The position numbers and the translations under genes are program-made. This document shows positions 13,923-19,091 of a stretch of DNA of 19,091 nt, in pieces. The stretch lies in assembly GCA_038249605.1 (NCBI GenBank), contig JBBSDH010000061.1:1-19091 (forward strand), in the 5' to 3' direction. The notes below the pieces were generated by a model. It made no database searches. It saw only the letters and a list, made by a program, of their open reading frames with translations, and was not told where the DNA came from. The DNA is from M3007 sp038249605 (lineage in GTDB: Bacteria > Bacteroidota > Bacteroidia > Chitinophagales > Saprospiraceae). The number at the start of each line of letters is the position of its first letter. Positions within the stretch are counted from its first letter, which is position 1.

Positions 13923-14228
13923 CTATTTATGCAATTCTGCCCTCTGTTCTTCGTGGTTGGGAATGTCGAGCTCCATATTTTGGCAACCCGTGAATTCCAT
14001 GCGTACGGCCATGGTCGGCCACGACCGGAAGCCGCCGGAGATACCCAATAAGGCAGATCGTTCGATTGAATCGGTACGGATACCCGGCCTGTTTTTTTTA
14101 AAAACCGAAACACCTTGCAATGGCTGGCCGGTGGCCTAATCCAATACAATGCAGGAAACCTCTTGCATGCAATCGCCGCAAGCAGACATAAGCAGTAATA
14201 ACAATGCTGAGGCGAAAATTCGTGTCAT
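13923..14228 (-). pseudogene. Small lipoprotein with carboxypeptidase-regulatory-like domain, interrupted by in-frame TAG
   Basis: From ATG 14228 the minus strand encodes MTRIFASALLLLLMSACGD, a lipoprotein signal with lipobox MSA-C (C17). It continues to QEVSCIVLD and meets a TAG at 14138-14136. The same frame then continues for 70 codons (ATGQPLQGVSVFKKNRPGIR, later TDSIERSALLGISGGF and MELDIPNHEE) to the TAG at 13925-13923. VLD-x-ATGQPLQGVSV is the classic opening of carboxypeptidase-regulatory/SusD-loop-like beta-sandwich domains, so the stop sits exactly where one residue (for example K, E or Q) is expected. The remaining frame has no other stop or frameshift. It may be a recent pseudogene, a sequencing error or readthrough. 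The gene converges on the DUF4143 gene and starts 48 bp from repeat copy 2. Confidence 0.72.
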
Positions 14229-14275
14229 GGAATTTTGTTTCTTGAGGAAACGATTGTCGAGTATGTTTGTTTTTT

Positions 14276-14310
14276 ATGTAAATCCGGAATTCAATTCCGA
14301 AATTACATAA
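14276..14310. repeat. 35-bp near-palindromic repeat, copy 2
   Basis: This copy matches copy 1 at 32 of 35 positions. The identical core CAATTCCGAAATTACATAA runs 14292-14310. Flanking T-runs and A-runs extend the inverted repeat to about 14271-14315. The left arm has two substitutions that break pairing. It lies between the tadA stop (14317) and the lipoprotein start (14228), both on the minus strand. It is therefore either an operator or terminator there, or a scar of a mobile unit. Confidence 0.75.
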
Positions 14311-14316
14311 AAATCA

Positions 14317-14763
14317 TCACCGCCTCGCCTTAAAAAACGCCGTCATCAAAGCCCCACACGGTTCCTCCATGATCCCCATTTCCAATTTCGTTTTCGGATG
14401 CAGCAGGTTTTTGCCGCCAGCCAGCATAAAACCGCGTTTTTCATCGGTGGCACCGTACACGATGCGACCCAACTGGGCCCAGGCAAGGGCGCCGGCGCAC
14501 ATCACACAAGGTTCGAGCGTAACGAACAGGGTGCACTCTGGCAGGTACTTGCTGCCCAGGTTTGAAGAAGCGGCTGTAATGGCCAAAATTTCGGCGTGGG
14601 CCGTCACGTCGATGAGTTGTTCGGTCTGGTTGTGCGTACGCGCAATGATGCGATTGTCGCAAACGATTACTGCGCCCACGGGAATTTCACCCGCTTCAAA
14701 GGCCTTTTGAGCCTCGGCATAGGCCTGTTTCATGAAGTATTCGTCGGAGAAAACGGAAAGCAT
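14317..14763 (-). CDS. tadA: tRNA-specific adenosine(34) deaminase TadA
   Basis: TadA converts A34 to inosine in the anticodon of tRNA-Arg(ACG). The 148-residue protein has the zinc-dependent cytidine/deoxycytidylate deaminase fold. The active-site motif is HAE (H56, E58) in TAHAEILAI, and the second zinc motif is PCVMC (C86, C89) in LEPCVMCAGALAWAQLGRIVYGA. The usual substrate-helix sequence and C-terminal MTAFFKARR follow. A general nucleoside deaminase is an alternative, but the A-H-A-E plus P-C-V-M-C-A-G-A pattern and length fit TadA best. The start ATG at 14763 follows a CACCTTTGCACC sequence on the minus strand, with the -7-like box only four bases before the start codon. Confidence 0.92.
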   Translation of the reverse strand: MLSVFSDEYFMKQAYAEAQKAFEAGEIPVGAVIVCDNRIIARTHNQTEQLIDVTAHAEILAITAASSNLGSKYLPECTLFVTLEPCVMCAGALAWAQLGRIVYGATDEKRGFMLAGGKNLLHPKTKLEMGIMEEPCGALMTAFFKARR

Positions 14764-14767
14764 GGTG

Positions 14768-14775
14768 CAAAGGTG
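14768..14775 (-). promoter_or_regulatory. -7-like box (CACCTTTG) abutting the tadA start
   Basis: CACCTTTG on the minus strand differs from TAnnTTTG in the first base, and four bases separate it from the ATG. Its arrangement is the same as at ruvC (9714-9721) and guaB (14862-14869), which argues for a shared, leaderless type of start. Confidence 0.4.
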
Positions 14776-14861
14776 GCAACTCGAACGTTAAAAATGCAGG
14801 CAAAAATGGAATTTACAAATTATTGACACAGGAGGGTATGTTAAAACTCGCAGCAATTTCC

Positions 14862-14869
14862 GACCTTTG
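14862..14869 (+). promoter_or_regulatory. -7-like box (GACCTTTG) abutting the guaB start
   Basis: GACCTTTG lies three bases before the guaB ATG at 14873. The first base deviates from TAnnTTTG. Transcription from here would begin at or inside the start codon region. Confidence 0.4.
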
Positions 14870-14872
14870 CGC

Positions 14873-16354
14873 ATGGAAAAGAACCAGCCCATCCAGAAGT
14901 TCATCGGCGAGTCGCTCACCTTCGACGACGTTCTGCTCGTACCCGCCTACAGCGAAGTCTTACCCCGCGAAGTCAACATCAGCGCACAACTCACGCGCGG
15001 CATACGCCTCAACGCGCCCATTGTTTCGGCCGCCATGGATACGGTGACCGAAAAAGCGTTGGCCATTGCCATGGCCCGACAGGGCGGCATCGGCATCATC
15101 CACAAAAACATGAGCATCGAGGACCAGGCAGATCAGGTACGCTCCGTGAAGCGATCTGAAGCCGGCATGATCATCGATCCGGTGACTTTGCACCCCGATG
15201 CCACGGTGAGTGAAGCGCTCGAATTGATGCGCCGCTTCAGCATCGGCGGTATCCCAATTACCGACAGAAAAAACAAACTCGTCGGTATCCTCACCAACCG
15301 CGACCTGCGCTTCGAACGCGACCACACCCGCAAGGTGCGCGATCTGATGACCAAACGCAACATGGTGACCGTGCCGCTCGGTACCACGCTTCTCGAAGCC
15401 AAAGACATCCTCCAGCAACGCAAAATTGAAAAGCTGCCAGTGGTGAACGACAACTACGAGCTCGTGGGCCTCATTACTTACAAGGACATGCTGAAAGGCG
15501 TGAATTTCCCCAATGCCTGCAAAGACCCGCTCGGCCGTCTCGTGGTTGGCGCCGCACTCGGCGTTACGGCCGACATGCACCAGCGCGTAGCCGCCCTCGT
15601 GAAAGCCGGTGTGGATGTGGTGACGGTTGATACCGCCCACGGCCACTCCCGCGGCGTGCTCGACGCGGTGAAAGGACTGAAAGACGCCTTCCCCAACCTT
15701 CAAGTCATAGGCGGCAATGTGGCCACCGGCGAAGGCGCCCTGGCCCTCGTAGCAGCCGGAGTAGATGGTGTGAAAGTAGGTGTCGGTCCAGGCAGCATCT
15801 GCACCACACGCATAGTGGCAGGTGTGGGCGTGGCCCAGCTTTCGGCCATTTTCAACGCTGCGGAGGCTTTGAAAGGTACGGGTATTCCCATCGTAGGCGA
15901 CGGGGGTATCCGCTACACCGGCGACATTGTGAAGGCACTCGCGGCAGGAGCAAGCACCATCATGGCCGGCTCACTTTTCGCAGGCGTGGAGGAAGCACCC
16001 GGCGAAACCATCATTTTCGACGGCCGCAAATTCAAAACTTACCGCGGTATGGGCAGTCTGGGCGCCATGCAGCAAGGCTCGAAGGACCGTTATTTTCAGG
16101 ATGTGGAAGACGACATCAAAAAACTTGTACCCGAAGGCATCGAAGGTCGTGTGCCTTTCAAAGGTTCGGTGGCCGAGGTGATGAACCAGTACATCGGCGG
16201 TCTGCGCGCCGGTATGGGCTACTGCGGTGCACCCGACGTGGAAACGCTCCAGGAAAAAGCACAGTTTACAAAAATCTCCAATGCGGGCATGAATGAGAGT
16301 CACCCGCACAACATCACGATCACGAAGGAAGCGCCGAATTATTCGCGGAGGTGA
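14873..16354 (+). CDS. guaB: Inosine-5'-monophosphate dehydrogenase
   Basis: GuaB oxidises IMP to XMP with NAD, the committed step of GMP synthesis. The 493-residue protein has the TIM-barrel N-terminus FIGESLTFDDVLLVPAYS, then two CBS domains (about 95-210, with SIGGIPITDRKNKLVGILTN and IEKLPVVNDNYELVGLIT). The barrel then resumes. The loop GVGPGSICTTRIVAGVG carries the catalytic cysteine C310. The IMP-phosphate loop GDGGIRYTGDIVKALAAGAS and the flap MGSLGAMQQGSKDRYFQ follow, then the C-terminal GLRAGMGYCGA. An in-frame TTG two codons upstream is not needed, since ATG 14873 gives the normal N-terminus. It is divergent from tadA and convergent with the toxin-antitoxin pair. Confidence 0.97.
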   Translation: MEKNQPIQKFIGESLTFDDVLLVPAYSEVLPREVNISAQLTRGIRLNAPIVSAAMDTVTEKALAIAMARQGGIGIIHKNMSIEDQADQVRSVKRSEAGMIIDPVTLHPDATVSEALELMRRFSIGGIPITDRKNKLVGILTNRDLRFERDHTRKVRDLMTKRNMVTVPLGTTLLEAKDILQQRKIEKLPVVNDNYELVGLITYKDMLKGVNFPNACKDPLGRLVVGAALGVTADMHQRVAALVKAGVDVVTVDTAHGHSRGVLDAVKGLKDAFPNLQVIGGNVATGEGALALVAAGVDGVKVGVGPGSICTTRIVAGVGVAQLSAIFNAAEALKGTGIPIVGDGGIRYTGDIVKALAAGASTIMAGSLFAGVEEAPGETIIFDGRKFKTYRGMGSLGAMQQGSKDRYFQDVEDDIKKLVPEGIEGRVPFKGSVAEVMNQYIGGLRAGMGYCGAPDVETLQEKAQFTKISNAGMNESHPHNITITKEAPNYSRR

Positions 16355-16399
16355 AAGTAGCAAGTTACAAGTAGCAAGTTACAAGTAGCAAGTTACAAG
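16355..16399. repeat. 14-bp tandem repeat (AAGTAGCAAGTTAC x3)
   Basis: Three exact copies begin immediately after the guaB stop codon. The stretch GTTACAAGTAGCAAG (first at 16364-16378) is matched in inverted orientation, 14 of 15 positions, by CTTGCCACTTGTAAC at 16440-16454. The region between guaB and the convergent toxin gene can therefore fold into alternative long stems. It may serve as a bidirectional transcript end. No T-run typical of an intrinsic terminator follows. Confidence 0.8.
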
Positions 16400-16459
16400 G
16401 TGAAAGAGCGAATCATCACAGATGATCCGGTGACTCATTCTTGCCACTTGTAACTATTT

Positions 16460-16858
16460 TCACCAAACCACTTTTACGCCGTGTATCGAATACTGTCCTA
16501 TGCGCTCATCCTTGCTGATGAGCGTCAGGTTGAGGCATTTTGCTTGCCAAATCAACATTCGATCGAAAGGGTCCCGGTGAATGCCGATCGGTAATTGATG
16601 GTAAGAGATGCAGATTTCAGGATTAAGTTCCATCAATTCCAATTTCATTTGACCACACATTAACGGTATATCTTCAGGTGTAAATTGTTCAAATTTTATT
16701 TTTCCAAGTCCATATTTAATTGCAATTTCCCAAAAGCTGACGACACTCACAAAAACCGGTTTTTGCGGTGATTGAATTAGCTCTTTTGCGGTTTGTGATA
16801 ATTTACTTGTTTCAAACAGTGTCCAAAGCAGTACGTGGGTATCAAGTAAATACTTCAT
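16460..16858 (-). CDS. PIN-domain toxin, VapC-like (Phd-associated)
   Basis: The 132-residue PIN-domain ribonuclease is the toxin of a type II toxin-antitoxin pair. The conserved acidic residues are at D6 (LLDTHVLLW), E44 (FWEIAIKYGLGKI), D96 and D99 (HRDPFDRML), with D117 (LISKDERIG) near the C-terminus. The wording LDTHVLLW, then SFWEIAIK and DPFDRML, is that of the PIN subgroup usually paired with Phd/YefM antitoxins rather than AbrB-type VapB. Its ATG overlaps the antitoxin stop by 4 bp (ATGA), so the two are translationally coupled. Family members cleave tRNA or rRNA; the target here cannot be told. The stop codon TGA lies in TGGTGAAAATAG, which mirrors the guaB end. Confidence 0.92.
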   Translation of the reverse strand: MKYLLDTHVLLWTLFETSKLSQTAKELIQSPQKPVFVSVVSFWEIAIKYGLGKIKFEQFTPEDIPLMCGQMKLELMELNPEICISYHQLPIGIHRDPFDRMLIWQAKCLNLTLISKDERIGQYSIHGVKVVW

Positions 16859-17094
16859 AGACCAAGAAACTCTTCTTCTGTCATTTCAAAATCATCCATA
16901 AATATAACCTTGGCTTTGCCTTCCAACAAACCAATCGGACGTTTGGCCTTTGATGCCTTTTTTTCTTTCGGAACCAGATATGCCACAACTTCCTTTTTTT
17001 TACCGTAGGTAAGCGCAATTTCCTCTCCTTTCCGAACCATATCAAGTATTTCGGAAAGGTTGGCTTTAAAATCACCTATCGAATACGTTTTCAT
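16855..17094 (-). CDS. Phd/YefM-family antitoxin
   Basis: The 79-residue protein has the N-terminal Phd/YefM DNA-binding fold: YSIGDFKANLSEILDMVRKG, GEEIALTYGKKKEVVAYLVP. An acidic C-terminal toxin-binding tail (FMDDFEMTEEEFLGL) follows. The frame could be extended 13 codons upstream to a TTG, but ATG 17094 begins the conserved MKTYSIGDFK and is chosen. It precedes the PIN toxin with a 4-bp overlap. The protein neutralises the toxin and, with it, presumably represses its own promoter through the palindrome at 17120-17148. Confidence 0.92.
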   Translation of the reverse strand: MKTYSIGDFKANLSEILDMVRKGEEIALTYGKKKEVVAYLVPKEKKASKAKRPIGLLEGKAKVIFMDDFEMTEEEFLGL

Positions 17095-17110
17095 AACCGA
17101 TTGTTTTTTA

Positions 17111-17148
17111 CAAAGATCGTTTTTACTTGACAAGTTGTCAAGTAAAAA
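17111..17148 (-). promoter_or_regulatory. Promoter and operator palindrome of the toxin-antitoxin operon
   Basis: TTTTTACTTGACA (17120-17132) and TGTCAAGTAAAAA (17136-17148) are exact 13-bp inverted arms around AGT. On the minus strand a TTG inside the palindrome (17141-17139) and a GATCTTTG box (17118-17111) are 20 bp apart, fitting the Bacteroidota -33/-7 layout. The ATG follows 17 bp after the box. A repressor bound to the palindrome would cover the -33 element, as expected for conditional autoregulation by a Phd-type antitoxin. Confidence 0.78.
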
Positions 17149-17257
17149 TTTTCATGTCGTCATTTATTTTATTTAAAGTAATGAAAATCAAGTTTTTATA
17201 AAACTTTAAATTAAAATAAATGTGTTGCAACCCGTAGCAAACAACGATGTTTCCACC

Positions 17258-17265
17258 CATCTTTG
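17258..17265 (+). promoter_or_regulatory. -7-like box (CATCTTTG) upstream of the ComM-like gene
   Basis: CATCTTTG deviates from TAnnTTTG at the first base and lies 30 bp before the ATG at 17295. A correctly spaced TTG at -33 is not obvious. The preceding 17149-17257 is AT-rich and holds no other recognisable element. Confidence 0.35.
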
Positions 17266-17294
17266 GAAAGCTATAAAACAAAAACCTGCAACAC

Positions 17295-18857
17295 ATGCTG
17301 ATCAAAACTTTTGCTGGCGCCGTTCACGGTGTTGATGCGCAAACCATTACCATTGAAGTGAATACCGGCGGCGTGTTGTCGCCCGACAACGAGAGCAAAG
17401 GGTACTACATTGTAGGACTGCCCGACAGTGCCGTGAAAGAAGGCCACATCCGACTGGAACCGGCACTGAAAAACTCCGGTTACAAAATCCCACGCGTCAA
17501 AACCTTCATCAATTTCGCACCGGCCGACATACGCAAGGAAGGTTCGGCCTACGACCTGCCTATGGCCATTGGTATGCTCGCTGCCACCGACCAGATTCCA
17601 TCCGCAGACATAGAAGCTTTTTTCATCATGGGCGAACTGTCGCTCGACGGCAGTCTGCGGCCCATCAAAGGCGCACTTTCCATTGCCATACAGGCGCGCA
17701 AACAAGGTTTCAAAGGGTTCATCTTGCCGGTGCAAAATGCCCGCGAAGCCGCCATCGTGGCTGGACTGGATGTGTACGGCGTGAACAGTTTGAAAGAAGC
17801 CATCGACGTACTGGCAGGCGGTGTGGTAATTGAGCCCATGGTGGTGAATGCCCGCGAAGAATTCGCCCACAACCTCAACAACTACGATGTGGATTTTTCT
17901 GATGTGCGCGGACAGGAGAACATCAAACGTGCACTCGAACTGGCCGCAGCAGGTGGGCACAACGTGATACTCATTGGTCCGCCTGGCTCGGGCAAAACCA
18001 TGCTGGCCCGACGTCTGCCCACCATTTTGCCGCCGCTTACCCTGCACGAAGCCCTGGAAACCACCAAAATACATTCCGTGGCGGGGGTATTGCCGGTGGA
18101 TACCTCTCTTGTCACCACACGGCCGTTCCGCTCGCCGCACCACACCATTTCCGACGTGGCACTTGTGGGCGGAGGGTCCAATCCCATGCCTGGCGAGATC
18201 AGCATTGCGCACAACGGTGTGTTGTTCCTCGATGAATTGCCTGAGTTCAAACGGGCGGCTTTGGAAGTGATGCGCCAGCCCATGGAAGAGCGGCGTGTGA
18301 CCATCAGCCGTGCCAAGGTAAGTGTGGATTACCCGGCGAGTTTTATGTTGGTGGCGAGCATGAACCCCTGTCCGTGCGGCTACTACAACCACCCGGAAAA
18401 AGACTGCGTGTGCGGTCCGGGCGTGGTGAAACGGTACGTGTCGAAAATCAGCGGTCCGCTGCTCGACCGCATCGACCTGCATGTGGAAGTAACGCCTGTG
18501 AGTTACGATGAGCTCAGCAGTCGCGAATGCGCGAAGTTGAATTCCGGCGACATCCGTGCGCGCGTGCTTGTGGCCCGGGAAATCCAGGCCAAACGTTACG
18601 AGCATCTTAAGGACGTGTACTGCAATGCCCACATGCCGAGCCGTATGGTGCGCGAGGTATGCCATCTGGACAATGCTGGGCTCACGCTTTTAAAAACCGC
18701 GATGGAACGCCTGCAACTTTCAGCGCGGGCGTACGACAGGATATTGAAGGTGGCGCGTACGGCGGCGGATTTGAGCGGGAGCGAGCACATCCGGATTGAG
18801 GATTTGGCGGAGGCGATACATTACAGATCGTTGGATCGGGAGGGATGGGCAGGGTGA
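17295..18857 (+). CDS. comM: YifB/ComM-family Mg-chelatase-like AAA+ ATPase
   Basis: This 520-residue protein is full length for the family. The N-terminal Lon-protease-like ChlI domain (about 1-170) contains VGLPDSAVKEGHIRLEPALKN and NFAPADIRKEGSAYDLPMAIGML. The AAA+ Mg-chelatase core follows, with Walker A GPPGSGKT (228-235), the RSPHHTISDVALVGGG loop and Walker B VLFLDELPEF. A CPCG...CVC cysteine cluster (C359, C361, C371, C373) resembles a zinc site. The C-terminal domain has QLSARAYDRILKVARTAADL. In naturally transformable bacteria ComM is a branch-migration helicase that extends heteroduplex during uptake of donor DNA. Whether this organism is transformable is unknown. It is divergent from the toxin-antitoxin operon and appears monocistronic. 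Confidence 0.95.
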   Translation: MLIKTFAGAVHGVDAQTITIEVNTGGVLSPDNESKGYYIVGLPDSAVKEGHIRLEPALKNSGYKIPRVKTFINFAPADIRKEGSAYDLPMAIGMLAATDQIPSADIEAFFIMGELSLDGSLRPIKGALSIAIQARKQGFKGFILPVQNAREAAIVAGLDVYGVNSLKEAIDVLAGGVVIEPMVVNAREEFAHNLNNYDVDFSDVRGQENIKRALELAAAGGHNVILIGPPGSGKTMLARRLPTILPPLTLHEALETTKIHSVAGVLPVDTSLVTTRPFRSPHHTISDVALVGGGSNPMPGEISIAHNGVLFLDELPEFKRAALEVMRQPMEERRVTISRAKVSVDYPASFMLVASMNPCPCGYYNHPEKDCVCGPGVVKRYVSKISGPLLDRIDLHVEVTPVSYDELSSRECAKLNSGDIRARVLVAREIQAKRYEHLKDVYCNAHMPSRMVREVCHLDNAGLTLLKTAMERLQLSARAYDRILKVARTAADLSGSEHIRIEDLAEAIHYRSLDREGWAG

Positions 18858-18862
18858 GTGTG

Positions 18863-18898
18863 TGCGAAATGAGCTTCAGTAAGATACTCCATTTCGCA
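18863..18898. repeat. 9-bp inverted repeat after the ComM-like gene
   Basis: TGCGAAATG (18863-18871) and CATTTCGCA (18890-18898) are perfectly complementary with an 18-nt spacer, starting 6 bp after the stop codon. There is no T-run, so it is at best a weak RNA-end structure. A third GCGAAATG occurs at about 18974-18981 inside the neighbouring palindromic element. Confidence 0.5.
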
Positions 18899-18905
18899 TT
18901 CCCCA

Positions 18906-19064
18906 AGTGCCGCGTCCAGTGAATGACTTACAGTTTGGCGAGACTTATATTTTGCTCAATTAGGCATGAGGAGGGCGAAATGCGGGACATTTTAACCGAC
19001 GAATAACGACATTGAGCGAAAAATAGGGCCGCGAAACTGTATGTTATTCACTAGACGCGGCACT
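18906..19064. mobile_element. 159-bp palindromic MITE-like element
   Basis: The outer 31-bp arms (18906-18936 and 19034-19064; outermost AGTGCCGCGTC) are inverted copies matching at 28 of 31 positions. Inner segments TATATTTTGCTCAAT (18946-18960) and ATTGAGCGAAAAATA (19011-19025) continue the inverted pairing at nearly the same spacing. About 50 bp of unpaired DNA lies in the centre. No open reading frame is present. Long terminal inverted repeats on a short non-coding unit are typical of a non-autonomous transposable element. A clear target-site duplication is not visible at the flanks, so a degenerate element or an intergenic palindromic repeat is the alternative. Confidence 0.7.
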
Positions 19065-19091
19065 AGCCACCCTGCTTGGTGACAATACCAA

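Noticed and set aside
17271..18665. 464-codon open frame on the minus strand opposite the ComM-like gene
   Set aside because: The plus strand encodes a complete, motif-rich ComM/YifB protein; the antisense frame is His/Arg-rich with no family features.

Overview
The window looks like chromosomal DNA of a member of the Bacteroidota, probably the Saprospiria/Chitinophagia side. Two things suggest this. Several genes carry the Bacteroidota -7 promoter box TAnnTTTG or a close variant. The encoded families (T9SS-era secreted proteins, flavin reductase, PaaI/PaaH pair, Phd/PIN pair, DUF4143 ATPase) are also common in that phylum. The placement within the phylum is inference. Gene density is high, and most genes are ordinary housekeeping or metabolic genes.

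Layout: 1-210 is repeat-rich intergenic DNA (hairpin plus GGAATGC tandem repeats). Minus strand 234-2904 holds a trans-sulfuration PLP enzyme, a flavin reductase and a small secreted protein. Plus strand 3097-5528 holds a TlpA-like thioredoxin, then grpE-dnaJ, followed by tRNA-Leu(GAG) with its own promoter and terminator. Minus strand 5798-9612 holds a secreted protein of eight 20-residue repeats, a TolC-family efflux protein, a PaaI-like thioesterase and a PaaH-like 3-hydroxyacyl-CoA dehydrogenase. Divergently, 9726-12282 carries ruvC and a UPF1/IGHMBP2-like SF1 helicase, 7 bp apart.

The accessory part is 12290-14316. An AT-rich stretch is followed by an AAA ATPase/DUF4143 gene and a small lipoprotein gene interrupted by an in-frame TAG. 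The last two lie between two copies of a 35-bp near-palindrome. After this come tadA (minus), guaB (plus), a Phd/PIN toxin-antitoxin pair (minus) with a 13-bp-arm operator palindrome over its promoter, and a YifB/ComM ATPase (plus). The right edge carries a 159-bp palindromic MITE-like element.

The most interesting signals are: (1) the 20-residue repeat protein, whose QxGxN and NPDG turns recall curlin-type beta arrays; (2) a 24-bp perfect hairpin plus U6 tract ending exactly at the paaH start codon; (3) the near-palindromic repeats on both sides of the DUF4143 ATPase, one of them overlapping its promoter; (4) the lipoprotein with a single TAG in an otherwise intact frame; and (5) -7 boxes that abut the start codon of several genes, suggesting leaderless mRNAs.
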